NCBI RefSeq assembly: GCF_009908285.1
Contig: NZ_JAAARM010000018.1
Location: 1 to 64,000, forward strand
Direction of reading: 5' to 3'
DNA from: Pseudomonas sp. Fl4BN1
GTDB lineage: Bacteria; Pseudomonadota; Gammaproteobacteria; Pseudomonadales; Pseudomonadaceae
Length of the DNA stretch: 64,000 nucleotides
Shown: positions 7,981 through 17,565 of the stretch, one piece after another
Numbering within the stretch: position 1 is the first letter of the stretch
Layout: every line of letters begins with the position of its first letter
Notes under the pieces: generated by a model
Seen by the model: the letters and a program-made list of their open reading frames with translations, nothing else
What the model was told of the DNA's origin: nothing
Databases searched by the model: none
Made by a program: the position numbers and the translations under genes

Positions 7981-9321
7981 CTAAACCGGCAACTCCACCC
8001 GCGCCTCCAACCCACCACCCTCACGGTTGAACAGGCACAACTCGCCGCCATGCTCACGCACGATCGCCCTGGCCGACGACAACCCCAGGCCCACACCGCC
8101 GGTGCTCTTGTTGCGCGAGGTCTCCAGACGGAAAAACGGCATGAACACCTGCTCCAGCGCCTCTGGTGGAATTCCCGGCCCACGATCCAGCACCCGCACC
8201 CATAGCCGATCCTCGCCCTGCGCCAAGAGAAGCACCGGCTCGCTGCCGTACTTGATCGCGTTATCCAGCAGGTTGGTCATCACCCGCTTGAGCCCCAGGG
8301 GCCGGCCGCAATACACCAGCCGCGACGGGCCGCTGAAGGCAATTTTCTGGGACTGATCACGATAATCATCCACCAAAGTCTGCAGCAACTCCGCCAGATC
8401 GAACTGGGTCGCCTGCTCCAGCCGCGCATCGTCGCGAAAGAACTCCAGCGCCGAGTTGATCATTGCCTGCATCTCGTCGACATCGCGGAACAGCCGCTGC
8501 TGCTGATCGGCGTCCTCGATGAACTCGCCGCGCAAACGCATACGGGTCAGGGGCGTGCGCAAGTCATGGGAAATGGCCGCCAACATCTGCGTGCGGTCCT
8601 TGATGAAATGCTGCAACTGCGCCTGCATGGCATTGAAGGCGAGGATCGCCTGACGGATCTCATGGGGGCCCACCGGCTCGATGGGCGGCGCCCGAAAATC
8701 CACGGCAAAGCGCCGCGCGCCCTGAGCGAACTGCTGCAACGGCTTGGCCAGGCGCCGGGTGGCGATCAGCGCCACCAGCCCGGTGGAGATCAACACCAGG
8801 ACAATCACGATCAGGTTGCGTGTGCCCTCCTCCAACCCCCAACTGCGGGACGCCGAGGAAAACATCAGCCAGGACTGATCGCTCAACTGCACCAGCAAGG
8901 CATAACGCCCCTCTGTACCCGGCCAATCGCTGGGCTGATAACCCTCGATATGCCGCTCCGGCGGATGCAGCAAGGCGCGAAACTTCTCCGATCCTCTACG
9001 GTATTCAGCGTCCTCCAGGACGGGTAGATCAAAACCTTGTCGCGTCGGGCGCCAGGTGAGGCTGAGATGCTCATCGCTGACCGCCGCAGCCAGCCGCGAA
9101 CGCTGGCTCGGTTCCGAGGCCTCGATCATGTGGACGATGGACGCCGACTTTTCCAGCAACCCGGTTTCGGCCAGCGGTGGATAAGCCCAGACCCCGGCCA
9201 ATTGTACAAACAGCGCATTGAACGCCAAGGCAGTGAGCATGGCCATGATGATGGTCAGGGCGATCCAGCGCGCCACGGTGTCTCGCAGGCGGTAGCGCCA
9301 CAACGGCTTGATCAGCTTCAC
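7981..9321 (-). CDS. sensor histidine kinase, EnvZ/OmpR type
   Basis: A 446-residue inner-membrane sensor. Two membrane helices (about residues 18-42 and 167-187) flank a periplasmic domain of ~125 residues. A HAMP linker follows, then the phosphoacceptor box ISHDLRTPLTRMR, the N box (NLLDNAIKYG), and the G boxes (DRGPGIP, GVGLGLS). It overlaps the upstream regulator gene by 4 bases, so the two form an operon. The signal is unknown. Confidence 0.93.
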   Translation of the reverse strand: MKLIKPLWRYRLRDTVARWIALTIIMAMLTALAFNALFVQLAGVWAYPPLAETGLLEKSASIVHMIEASEPSQRSRLAAAVSDEHLSLTWRPTRQGFDLPVLEDAEYRRGSEKFRALLHPPERHIEGYQPSDWPGTEGRYALLVQLSDQSWLMFSSASRSWGLEEGTRNLIVIVLVLISTGLVALIATRRLAKPLQQFAQGARRFAVDFRAPPIEPVGPHEIRQAILAFNAMQAQLQHFIKDRTQMLAAISHDLRTPLTRMRLRGEFIEDADQQQRLFRDVDEMQAMINSALEFFRDDARLEQATQFDLAELLQTLVDDYRDQSQKIAFSGPSRLVYCGRPLGLKRVMTNLLDNAIKYGSEPVLLLAQGEDRLWVRVLDRGPGIPPEALEQVFMPFFRLETSRNKSTGGVGLGLSSARAIVREHGGELCLFNREGGGLEARVELPV

Positions 9322-10037
9322 TGGCGGGTCACGCTTGGGGTGAACAGGTAGCCGCCGTTGCGCACGGTGCGAATCATCGCCGGGCGCTTGGTGTCGAACT
9401 CCAGCTTGCGCCGCAAGCGACTGACCTGCACGTCGATGCTGCGATCAAAGGCGTCATGGGCCTGCCCTCGGGCCAGGTCCAGCAACTGCTCGCGGGTGAG
9501 GATGCGTTGCGGATGCTCGACAAACACCAGCAGCAGGTCGAATTCCCCCGCCGACAGCGGAATCATCACCTGGTCCGGCGAGCGCAGTTCGCGGCGTGTC
9601 AGGTCCAGCTGCCAGTCCGCGAACCTGATCAATGGCCGTGGCAATTCACCCGTCAGCGGCCGACTTTCCCCGGCTCGACGCAACACCGCCCGTACTCGCG
9701 CCAGCAACTCGCGAGCGTCGAAAGGCTTGCTCAGGTAATCGTCGGCGCCCATCTCCAGGCCCACCACCCGGTCGCTCAGCTCACCCATGGCGGTGAGCAT
9801 GATCACCGGCGTAGCGTATTGCTGACGCAGGCGCTGGCACAGGGTCAGGCCGTTTTCGCCAGGAAGCATCAGGTCGAGAATGATCAGGTCCGGCGCTTCA
9901 CGCTCCAGTGCCGCCCACAGCGAAACGCCATCGGTGGCCACAGCCACCTGATAGCCCTGCTGGACAAAAAATTTCTTCAGCAGCGCGAGGACTTCAACGT
10001 CGTCGTCCACGATCAAAAGACTGCTCACCGGAGGCAT
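9318..10037 (-). CDS. OmpR-family response regulator
   Basis: A 239-residue regulator. The receiver domain has the acidic pair DDD near residue 10, the phosphoacceptor Asp in IILDLMLPGENG, and the conserved Lys in SKPFD. A winged-helix DNA-binding domain follows (ending DVQVSRLRRKLE ... RTVRNGGYLF). It is first in the operon with its kinase. ATG 10037 is chosen over the adjoining GTG at 10040; the ribosome site is poor for both. Targets are unknown. Confidence 0.93.
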   Translation of the reverse strand: MPPVSSLLIVDDDVEVLALLKKFFVQQGYQVAVATDGVSLWAALEREAPDLIILDLMLPGENGLTLCQRLRQQYATPVIMLTAMGELSDRVVGLEMGADDYLSKPFDARELLARVRAVLRRAGESRPLTGELPRPLIRFADWQLDLTRRELRSPDQVMIPLSAGEFDLLLVFVEHPQRILTREQLLDLARGQAHDAFDRSIDVQVSRLRRKLEFDTKRPAMIRTVRNGGYLFTPSVTRQ

Positions 10038-10194
10038 CACTTAAGCGGGTAAAGAAAGCTCATTCAAAACCATTCGGCGCGTCTCGTCATATATTTCAAC
10101 ACCGCAACAAACCTTCAGCCGCGCAATAAAGAGGAAATTTTTGCGCAAGGTTCGCATGCCAGCATCGGTTCTCCCCCTTGGAGCTCCGCCATTC

Positions 10195-10983
10195 ATGCCC
10201 ACCCTTAACCGTCGCGCCGCCCTTGTCCGCCACACTGCCCTACTGCTAAGCGCAGCCTACCTGGCCGGCTGCAGCAGCCCTGCACCCAGCGGAGCCAGCC
10301 TCTGCACTCCGGTCAGCGAGACGGTGTACGACCCGGCGCAATCCTTCAACCGCAGCATATTCGCCTTCAACCGCGCCGTGGACGACTACGCCCTGGCGCC
10401 GGTGGCTCGCGGCTATCGCCACCTGCCGGACTTGATGCAGCACGGCGTGCACAACTTTGCGAGCAACTTCGGCGAGCCCAAGGTCTTCATCAACGATCTG
10501 CTGCAAGGCAACCCGCAACGCTCGGTCAACACCCTCGGACGCTTCGCCCTCAACACCACGGTCGGTGTGCTGGGGCTGATCAACGTTTCCGACCCGGTCG
10601 GCATCCCGCGCCACAGCGCCGACTTCGGCCAGACCTTTGGTGTCTGGGGCATCGGCGCCGGCCCCATTGTCGAACTGCCACTGCTGGGCAACGGCAACAG
10701 CCGCGACTCGGTGGGCAAGGTCCTGAATCTGGTCGTCGACCCGTTCGGCAGCAACAGCGACACCGTGCGCACCTTGAGCACCGTGGCCCTGGTCGGCGGC
10801 ACCATCGACGGCCGCGCGGCCCTGCTGCCACTCACCGATAGCTTGCAACAACTGCCCGACTACTACGGCGCGATGCGCAGCGTCATTGCTGAACACCGCG
10901 CCGCCTTCGTCCGTGAAGGCCGGCTGGGCGCCACCGAACCTGTCAAAGACCACTGCGAGGGCTCCACCCGTGATGACTTCTGA
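10195..10983 (+). CDS. mlaA: VacJ/MlaA-family outer-membrane lipoprotein
   Basis: A 262-residue lipoprotein of the VacJ/MlaA family, which removes phospholipids from the outer leaflet of the outer membrane together with the Mla system. Signal peptide and lipobox LAGC put the lipidated Cys at residue 26 from ATG 10195. The start is set there because the 18 further upstream codons would precede the signal sequence. Family segments YDPAQSFNRSIFAFNRAVD, NFASNFGEP and VGIPRHSADFGQTFGVWG are intact. No other mla genes are adjacent, which is normal for mlaA in pseudomonads. Confidence 0.88.
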   Translation: MPTLNRRAALVRHTALLLSAAYLAGCSSPAPSGASLCTPVSETVYDPAQSFNRSIFAFNRAVDDYALAPVARGYRHLPDLMQHGVHNFASNFGEPKVFINDLLQGNPQRSVNTLGRFALNTTVGVLGLINVSDPVGIPRHSADFGQTFGVWGIGAGPIVELPLLGNGNSRDSVGKVLNLVVDPFGSNSDTVRTLSTVALVGGTIDGRAALLPLTDSLQQLPDYYGAMRSVIAEHRAAFVREGRLGATEPVKDHCEGSTRDDF

Positions 10984-11248
10984 ACATCCTGCGCTGATCC
11001 TGCTGCAACGCGTCGCCAAGCACGGCGATAACGCACTGCACTGCCGCGAAGTCAGCCTGCAATTGTCCATTGATCAACAACACCTGATCCTCAGCCGCTA
11101 CACCGAACGCTACAGCCCCGAAGGCCGGCACTGGGTAGAGCGCAAGCATCGAGTGAGCGTGACGGACCTGATGCGCTGGGTGATCGAACAGGGAGAGCCA
11201 CAGGCGCTGGTGCAGAGCCACGAAGAACCATTGCCAAAAGCCAGCTGA
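10973..11248 (+). CDS. small hypothetical protein, 91 aa
   Basis: A short soluble protein that starts inside the last codons of mlaA (11-base overlap), so it is translationally coupled to it. It is basic and His-rich in the middle, with no recognised domain or signal peptide. The overlap and the matching composition support a real gene; its function is unknown and might relate to MlaA only by position. Confidence 0.65.
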   Translation: MTSEHPALILLQRVAKHGDNALHCREVSLQLSIDQQHLILSRYTERYSPEGRHWVERKHRVSVTDLMRWVIEQGEPQALVQSHEEPLPKAS

Positions 11249-11360
11249 CAGGCGTTCGTCAAAGGTGCAGTCCAGGTCATGCCTGGCTCCTCGCTGCACC
11301 TTGCGCGCCGAACACACCTCACTTCGGTCGTGTGGCTGCTCCCACTTCAGCGATTAGCCC

Positions 11361-11405
11361 CCTGATTCAGAAAATGATCAGGGCGGGCACTCGGTTGTCT
11401 GCCCG
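11361..11405. terminator. weak hairpins between convergent genes
   Basis: Two adjoining short inverted repeats (CCTGAT/ATCAGG at 11361-11382 and CGGGCA/TGCCCG at 11384-11405) lie between the small protein gene and marC, which converge. There is no T run, so terminator function is uncertain. Confidence 0.3.
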
Positions 11406-11410
11406 GTCGT

Positions 11411-12106
11411 TCAGCCGGCCCCCAGTGCCTGTACAGCCACGTGCCCGGTCACCAGTTCCATGCCGCCATTGATGACGAACTGCACGCCCATCCCCACCAG
11501 CAGAAAGCCCACGACCCGGGAGATCGCGTCGATACCCGACTCACCGAGCACCTTCATGATCTGCCCCGAGCAGCGCAGGGCCACCCAGAAGATCAATGCC
11601 GTCAGTAGGGTAACCGTGACCACCGCGCCATGGATCACCCAGGGAATTTCGCCATAGGTCGATTGCAGGGTCGAGGCCGAGCTGACAATCAGCGCGATGG
11701 TGCCCGGCCCTGCGGTCCCCGGCAGGGCCAAGGGCACGAAGGACAGGTCGCGGTAGTTCGGCAGGACCTTGTCCTGATCCGACAGCAAATCATGCTGCAA
11801 GGCGGTTTCATCGAGGTTGTTTTTCGGGAACAACATGGTGAACCCCAGATAGGTGACGATCAGCCCGCCGGCGATACGCAACCCGGGAATGGAGATGCCG
11901 AACACCTTCATCACCAGGCTGCCGCCGTAGAAGCTCACCAGCATGATCAACGCGACATACACACTGGCCTTGAAAATCTGTCGGTTGCGCTCGGCGACCG
12001 AAAGGCTGGAACCCAGCCCCAGCAACAACGAAATACTGGTCAGCGGATTGGCCACTGGCAGGACTGCCACCAGGCCGATTGCCACGTTATGCAGGTACTC
12101 ATTCAT
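11411..12106 (-). CDS. marC: MarC-family integral membrane protein
   Basis: A 231-residue polytopic protein of the MarC/UPF0056 (NAAT) family, about six membrane helices. Conserved segments include VLPVANPLTSISLLLGL near the start, GISIPGLRIAGGLIV in the middle and LALPGTAGPGTIA after it. ATG 12106 matches the usual MarC start and has GGGG 8 bases upstream; the frame is open for 25 more codons. The physiological role of the family is unsettled (an early link with multiple antibiotic resistance was not upheld). Confidence 0.85.
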   Translation of the reverse strand: MNEYLHNVAIGLVAVLPVANPLTSISLLLGLGSSLSVAERNRQIFKASVYVALIMLVSFYGGSLVMKVFGISIPGLRIAGGLIVTYLGFTMLFPKNNLDETALQHDLLSDQDKVLPNYRDLSFVPLALPGTAGPGTIALIVSSASTLQSTYGEIPWVIHGAVVTVTLLTALIFWVALRCSGQIMKVLGESGIDAISRVVGFLLVGMGVQFVINGGMELVTGHVAVQALGAG

Positions 12107-12497
12107 CAACCACACCCCAAGACTCATGACGACTCGGCAACTACCGTAGCCGGTACTCGAGCATTTATACGCACCGGTCAAAACCTGACCCGGCGGGAAA
12201 TCTCATAGGTGCTGCTCGCCAGTCGCGGCGCTGCAGCGTTGCCGAATCCTAGCTGAGACATTCTGTCGCATTGTTACCAAAGCGGAGAAACACTCTCACA
12301 AATCGTTAGCTAGCTAACGAAAAAGCCGATTGTTAGACTCACCGCCACGGTCCTGGACACTGACGCAAAGTCTCAGGCTAGAGCCTTTCCTGCGGCATCG
12401 TGAGGGATCGCTAGAAGCATCGCAACCTCTCCCATCCTGCTCGCCCAAGGGGCCGACAGGCCGTCAACAACACTCGACTGATAGCACGAGGAACACC
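12107..12497. other. 391-base intergenic region with an 18-base palindrome
   Basis: Divergent promoter region between marC and the thioesterase gene. Its one clear feature is the perfect palindrome at 12303-12320, given separately. No small gene is convincing here. Confidence 0.5.
12303..12320. promoter_or_regulatory. 18-base perfect palindrome, candidate operator
   Basis: TCGTTAGCTAGCTAACGA is a perfect 18-base palindrome about 180 bases before the thioesterase start. Its form suits a dimeric repressor of TetR or similar type, or a hairpin in a leader RNA. No dedicated regulator gene is adjacent. Confidence 0.35.
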
Positions 12498-12983
12498 ATG
12501 GAACCAGGCAGCTATCAATTGACCATGAGCGTGCTCATGACCCCGGACAAGGCCAACTTCTCCGGCAACGTACATGGCGGAGCCCTGCTGAAGATGCTCG
12601 ACGAGGTGGCCTTTGCCTGCGCCAAACGCTATGCCGGGCGCTACGTGGTGACCCTCTCGGTGGACCAGGTGATGTTTCGCGAGCCGATCCGCATCGGCGA
12701 GCTGGTGACCTTCCTCGCCTCGGTCAACTACACCGGGCGCAGCTCCATGGAAGTCGGGCTCAAGGTGATGACCGAGAACATCCACGAACGCAGCGTGCGC
12801 CACACCAACAGCTGCTACTTCACCATGGTCGCGGTAGATGAAGACGGCCTGCCGGTGCCTGTGCGCCCGTTGACTCCGGAAACCCCGCTGGAAAAGCGCC
12901 GGCATGCCAAGGCCCAGCAACGACGCCTGCAGCGTCAGGAGCTGCAAGCCCGCTATGACGCCCTGAAAGCACTTCCGGCCTGA
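12498..12983 (+). CDS. acyl-CoA thioesterase, hotdog fold (YciA/BFIT type)
   Basis: A 161-residue single-hotdog thioesterase that would hydrolyse acyl-CoA to free acid and CoA in the cytoplasm. The family signature NVHGGALLKMLDEVAFACA (residues ~19-37) carries the catalytic Asp/Glu region, followed by VDQVMFREPIRIGELV and NYTGRSSMEVG. The C-terminal tail is Arg/Gln-rich and helical. ATG 12498 has GAGGAAC upstream. Chain-length preference cannot be read from sequence. Confidence 0.88.
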   Translation: MEPGSYQLTMSVLMTPDKANFSGNVHGGALLKMLDEVAFACAKRYAGRYVVTLSVDQVMFREPIRIGELVTFLASVNYTGRSSMEVGLKVMTENIHERSVRHTNSCYFTMVAVDEDGLPVPVRPLTPETPLEKRRHAKAQQRRLQRQELQARYDALKALPA

Positions 12984-13053
12984 CGCCTACGTGCGCGCGG
13001 CAACAGCCCTGCGCAGCACCCGCGAAGGCCACCCCGCGATAAGGAAACCCTGC

Positions 13054-14715
13054 ATGAAACTGTCTTTATTGAGCCGATACTCGTGCTTCACGCTGTGCAT
13101 TGTCTTGACCCTCGGCGGCCTGCTGCTCGCCTCGAATTTTCCCGGCTGGTGGCCAGTGACCCTGGTGGCCGCCGCGCTAAGCCTGCTGGGCCTGTATGAC
13201 CTGCGCCAGACCCGACATTCAGTAAGGCGCAACTATCCGGTGATCGGCAATATCCGCTACCTGGTGGAACGGGTGCGCCCGGAGCTGCGCCAATACCTGC
13301 TGGAAGCCGATGATGACCAACTGCCCTTCTCCCGTAACCAGCGTTCCCTGGTATACGCCCGCGCCAAGAACCAAAGCGCGGAGCAAGCCTTTGGTACCCT
13401 ACGTGACGTGTATCAGGTCGGTTCCGAATTTATCGGCCACTCGATGACCCCCGCCGAACCGCGCGACCCGGTCGAATTCCGCATCACCGTCGGCGGCCCG
13501 CAGTGCACCCAACCCTACAGCGCCTCGATCTTCAACATCTCGGCGATGAGCTTCGGCGCCCTCAGCGCCAATGCCATCCGCGCCCTGAACAAAGGCGCCA
13601 AGCTCGGCGGTTTCGCCCACGACACTGGCGAAGGCAGTATCAGCCCCTACCACCGCGAGCACGCCGGCGACCTGATCTGGGAACTGGGCAGCGGCTACTT
13701 CGGCTGCCGTGACCAACTGGGACGTTTTGATCCCCAGCGTTTCGCTACCCAGGCCAAGAGCCCGCAGGTGCGAATGATCGAAATCAAGCTCAGCCAGGGT
13801 GCCAAGCCCGGCCATGGCGGGATCCTGCCCAAGCACAAAGTCACCGCTGAAATCGCCAGCACCCGTGGCGTATCCATGGACCAGGATTGCGTGTCCCCTG
13901 CCCGCCACAGCGAGTTCTCCACGCCCCTGGAGCTGCTGCGCTTTATCGCCCGGTTGCGGGAGTTGTCCGACGGCAAGCCCGTAGGGTTCAAACTGTGCCT
14001 GGGCCAGCCCTGGGAATTCATGGCCATCGCCAAGGCCATGCTGAAAACCGGGATTCTCCCCGACTTCATCGTGATCGACGGCAGCGAAGGCGGCACCGGC
14101 GCCGCGCCCCGCGAGTTCAGCGACAACATCGGCATGCCGCTGCGCGAAGGCTTGCTGTTTATCCACAACACCCTGGTGGGCCTGAACCTGCGGGACAAGA
14201 TTCGCCTCGGGGCCAGCGGCAAGATCATCAGCGCCTTCGACATTGCCGCCGTATTGGCGCTGGGCGCCGACTGGGCCAACTCGGCGCGGGGCTTCATGTT
14301 CGCCGTCGGCTGCATCCAGTCACAGTCCTGCCATACCAACAAATGCCCCACCGGCGTCGCCACCCAGGACCCGCTGCGCCAACAGGCGCTGGTGGTGCCG
14401 GACAAGGCCGCACGGGTCTACAGCTTCCACCGCAACACCCTGATCGCCCTCTCCGAAATGATCGCCGCCGCCGGCCTGCAACACCCTTGGCAACTGAATG
14501 CCGAACACCTGGTACGCCGCGTGAGCGACACCGAAGTGCGCTTGTATTCACAAACCCACGTTTTCCTCAAATCCGGCGAACTGCTCAAAGGCCGCTGCAC
14601 CAGCGAGTTCTACCAACGCATGTGGACCAGCGCCCAGGCCGAGACGTTTGAAGCTGCGCGGCCGGAGCAACAACGACAGTTGCTCAGTGAGCCAGCAAAG
14701 ACTGAAGTGGCATGA
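13054..14715 (+). CDS. membrane-anchored FMN/Fe-S glutamate synthase-like protein
   Basis: A 553-residue protein with two N-terminal membrane helices (about residues 12-50) followed by the FMN-binding TIM-barrel domain of the glutamate synthase large subunit (NISAMSFGALS, IDGSEGGTGAAP, KIRLGASGKI). Near the C-terminus CIQSQSCHTNKC has the C-x5-C-x4-C spacing of the GltB 3Fe-4S cluster. The amidotransferase domain is absent, so it cannot make glutamate from glutamine alone. Its substrate is unknown; the anchor implies transfer to or from a membrane partner. ATG 13054 has AAGGAAA upstream. Confidence 0.85.
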   Translation: MKLSLLSRYSCFTLCIVLTLGGLLLASNFPGWWPVTLVAAALSLLGLYDLRQTRHSVRRNYPVIGNIRYLVERVRPELRQYLLEADDDQLPFSRNQRSLVYARAKNQSAEQAFGTLRDVYQVGSEFIGHSMTPAEPRDPVEFRITVGGPQCTQPYSASIFNISAMSFGALSANAIRALNKGAKLGGFAHDTGEGSISPYHREHAGDLIWELGSGYFGCRDQLGRFDPQRFATQAKSPQVRMIEIKLSQGAKPGHGGILPKHKVTAEIASTRGVSMDQDCVSPARHSEFSTPLELLRFIARLRELSDGKPVGFKLCLGQPWEFMAIAKAMLKTGILPDFIVIDGSEGGTGAAPREFSDNIGMPLREGLLFIHNTLVGLNLRDKIRLGASGKIISAFDIAAVLALGADWANSARGFMFAVGCIQSQSCHTNKCPTGVATQDPLRQQALVVPDKAARVYSFHRNTLIALSEMIAAAGLQHPWQLNAEHLVRRVSDTEVRLYSQTHVFLKSGELLKGRCTSEFYQRMWTSAQAETFEAARPEQQRQLLSEPAKTEVA

Positions 14716-14762
14716 GTTGATGCTGTAGCAGCTTCAAGCAGCATTGCGTTTTAGAAACAGGA

Positions 14763-14791
14763 GCCTCGATCCAATTGGATCGGGGCTTTTT
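14763..14791 (+). terminator. Rho-independent terminator
   Basis: Arms GCCTCGATCC (14763-14772) and GGATCGGGGC (14777-14786), a four-base loop, then five T. It lies 48 bases past the stop of the glutamate synthase-like gene. Confidence 0.85.
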
Positions 14792-14889
14792 ATTCATGCA
14801 GGGCTCTTTGCGCTCCCCATAACCTTGGGAGTACCTACCGATTTTGCTAAGGTGCCAAGCCCCAATGTCCTTCGGAAAAGACACCCTCC

Positions 14890-15186
14890 ATGCTCGCCCT
14901 TTTTTTCTTCATCTTCAGCTTCTCTATCTGGGCCGCCATCTGGATGATCGTGGTCAAAAAACGCGGCGCCCTGAACCTGGTCGTCGCTAACTTGCTGGGG
15001 GCCATCGCAGGGTTCGTCGCATTTTTCTTCACCGTTTTGCTTCTGCCTACGCTTCCTGTTTCCAGCTCCCACGACACCTCAACCGATAGCGCAGCGACCA
15101 TGACGGCCCCTGAACCTGCACTGCCAAAAATACCGCATCCAGACAGGCACCCTTCCGAGCCGATCAGGTCTTCAGAAAGCCTGTAA
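14890..15186 (+). CDS. small membrane protein, 98 aa
   Basis: A short protein with two hydrophobic segments (about residues 1-21 and 28-54) and a polar Pro/Ser-rich tail of ~45 residues. It starts 100 bases after a terminator, so it has its own promoter. No family is recognised. The two helices are clear, but coding status rests mainly on hydrophobic pattern and an ATG with a modest ribosome site. Confidence 0.55.
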   Translation: MLALFFFIFSFSIWAAIWMIVVKKRGALNLVVANLLGAIAGFVAFFFTVLLLPTLPVSSSHDTSTDSAATMTAPEPALPKIPHPDRHPSEPIRSSESL

Positions 15187-15430
15187 CCCTCAAGCTTCTA
15201 TCAGTCGCCAGCAATTGTGCGAGCAAAACCCAGGTGTTTATCGAGCGGAGGTTCGTGCAGCTCCCGCAGGACGCGGTGGATAACCAGGGCTCGGTATCTC
15301 GCGGATAGCGCAGGTTTCCAGTAAACAATCCGATACAAAAGCGCTGGATCAACGCTCGTGGTCGACGTTTCTTCAACATCGGTTGCGCTACTATTCCGCC
15401 CCCTGTAGACCCAGAGAGACACCGCTGCAC

Positions 15431-17350
15431 ATGCCCCTGACCACGCCCAATCTGCCCTCTGTTCTCGCCGGCCCGTTACTACGGCGCCTGGAGCCGACGC
15501 GGCTGGTGCTGTGGCTGGTGGGTTCGCGGCCGTTGTCGCTGACCTTGCTCCTGCAAGCCAGCGGCAGCCCGACACAGGACATCGCACTCGACAGCCGGCA
15601 ATGCCAGGTCATCCCGGTGGGGCGCCAGGCGTTTATCCACTTGATCGATGTGCCCCTGGACGCCCCCCTGCCCCAGGACGTGGCGATTGCCTATGACCTG
15701 CTGATCAGTGAGGCCGAGGACGGTGCTTGCGCCATCGCCGACTGGGCGCCACATCTGCTCTACAGCGGCAAGCAACGCCCGGAGTTCGTGCTCCACAGCC
15801 GCATCGACAACCTGCTCCACGGCTCCTGCCGCAAGCCCCATCACCCCTCCAGCGACGGCTTGCTCTGTGTCGACCGCCTGCTGGCGCAAACGCCTGAGCC
15901 CCAGCAGCGGCCGGCATTACTGATGATGAGCGGCGACCAGGTGTATGCCGACGATGTGGCCGGCCCCATGCTGCGGGCGATTCATGCCTTGATCGAGCGT
16001 CTGGGTCTGTTCGACGAGCATCTGGAAGGCGCGGTGGTGGACGACAGCGCCGCGCTCTATCGCCATCGAGCCAGCTACTACCAGCGCGCCGAATTGCTCC
16101 CGGCATTGAAGAGCAACGAAACCCTGCGCGAGCGATTTTTCGGCGGAGTGAAGAAGCCGATCTTCACCAGCAGCAACGCCGACAACCACTTGGTGACCTT
16201 CGCCGAAGTGCTGGCCATGTACCTGCTGGTCTGGTCGCCCGTGCCATGGACCTTGATCGCACCGCAGCCACCACAACTGACGCCGGAACAGCAGGCGCGC
16301 TACGCCAAGGAACAGCAGCCCATCGACGCTTTCGTCAGCGACCTGGACGGCGTGGCGCGGGTCTTCGCCCATCTCTCGACGCTGATGATCTTCGACGACC
16401 ACGACATCACCGATGACTGGAACCTCAGCGCCCAGTGGGAAGAAACCGCCTACGGCCATTCCTTCTCCAAGCGCATCATCGGCAACGCCTTGCTGGCCTA
16501 CCTGCTGTGCCAGGGCTGGGGCAACAACCCGGATGCCTTCGGCCCGCTACTGGAGCAAACCCGCGCCTTGAGCGCCACGGCACACAACGGGCAAGAGCTG
16601 AACTGCGCCGACCAGGATGAATTGATCGACCATTTGCTGCGCTTCCAGCACTGGCAGTACGTGCTGCCCAGCAGCCCCGCACTGGTCGTACTGGACACCC
16701 GCACCCGACGCTGGCGCAGTGAGTTCAACCTGGCCCAACCCTCGGGCCTGCTGGACTGGGAAGCCCTGAGCGAATTGCAACATGAACTGCTGGACCACCC
16801 CTCGGCGATCATCGTGTCCCCGGCGCCGATCTTCGGCGTCAAGCTGATCGAGACGGTGCAGAAAGTCTTCAGTTGGTGCGGCTACCCGCTGCTGGTGGAC
16901 GCGGAAAACTGGATGGCCCACCGCGGCTCGGCCCAGGTGATCCTGAATATTTTCCGCCACTCGCGGACCCCGGGCAGCTACGTGATTCTCTCCGGCGATG
17001 TGCACTACTCCTTCGTCTACGAAGTACTGATCCGTCATCGCAAAGGCGGCCCGCGGATCTGGCAGATCACCAGCAGCGGCATCAAGAACCAATTCCCCGC
17101 CGCCCTGCTGGAGTGGTTCGACCGCCTCAATCGCTGGCTCTATTCACCGCGTTCGCCCTTGAACTGGTTCACCAAGCGCCGGCTGATGAAGGTGATTCCC
17201 CATGTACCCGAACATGCAGAGGCCGGGGAGCGGCTGTGGAACTCATCGGGGATTGGCCAGGTGTTTTTCAATGAGCAGGGGCAGCCCACAGCGATTTATC
17301 AGCACAATGCCGATGGCACCGCGCCGACGCGGATGATTGCGCCAGATTAA
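15431..17350 (+). CDS. PhoD-like (alkaline phosphatase D family) metallophosphoesterase
   Basis: A 639-residue protein with PhoD-type metal-binding segments: GSCRKPHH, MMSGDQVYADD, MIFDDHDITDDWN and LSGDVHYSF. These bind the metal pair used to hydrolyse phosphate esters. No Tat or Sec signal is seen at the chosen start, unlike classical secreted PhoD, so it is probably cytoplasmic; several bacteria carry such intracellular paralogues. It is not linked to pho genes here, and the physiological substrate is unknown. Confidence 0.82.
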   Translation: MPLTTPNLPSVLAGPLLRRLEPTRLVLWLVGSRPLSLTLLLQASGSPTQDIALDSRQCQVIPVGRQAFIHLIDVPLDAPLPQDVAIAYDLLISEAEDGACAIADWAPHLLYSGKQRPEFVLHSRIDNLLHGSCRKPHHPSSDGLLCVDRLLAQTPEPQQRPALLMMSGDQVYADDVAGPMLRAIHALIERLGLFDEHLEGAVVDDSAALYRHRASYYQRAELLPALKSNETLRERFFGGVKKPIFTSSNADNHLVTFAEVLAMYLLVWSPVPWTLIAPQPPQLTPEQQARYAKEQQPIDAFVSDLDGVARVFAHLSTLMIFDDHDITDDWNLSAQWEETAYGHSFSKRIIGNALLAYLLCQGWGNNPDAFGPLLEQTRALSATAHNGQELNCADQDELIDHLLRFQHWQYVLPSSPALVVLDTRTRRWRSEFNLAQPSGLLDWEALSELQHELLDHPSAIIVSPAPIFGVKLIETVQKVFSWCGYPLLVDAENWMAHRGSAQVILNIFRHSRTPGSYVILSGDVHYSFVYEVLIRHRKGGPRIWQITSSGIKNQFPAALLEWFDRLNRWLYSPRSPLNWFTKRRLMKVIPHVPEHAEAGERLWNSSGIGQVFFNEQGQPTAIYQHNADGTAPTRMIAPD

Positions 17351-17394
17351 TCCGCTACTACTCCAGAAACGCTCCCCTGAAGGACCGGAAAAAA

Positions 17395-17427
17395 GCGAAA
17401 AAACCTCCATTTTTCAGCTTTTTTCGC
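17395..17427 (+). terminator. possible terminator after the phosphatase gene
   Basis: GCGAAAAAA (17395-17403) and TTTTTTCGC (17419-17427) are perfect 9-base arms with the T run inside the right arm. The stem is AT-rich and weaker than the other terminators in the window. Confidence 0.45.
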
Positions 17428-17565
17428 CCACACGGCACCGCTTCAAAGCGGCATGGCGCGCAATAAACAGCAGGGCAGTACGAATGAAAATCCTTCACCT
17501 GGGCATCTCATCAGTTGCACAACCATAGCGGTTGACGCACCGGTTCTGCGCCACTAGGATCGCGC

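Noticed and set aside
15201..15430. Minus-strand small frame before the PhoD-like gene
   Set aside because: The peptide looks somewhat protein-like but there is no ribosome site, family match or clear start.
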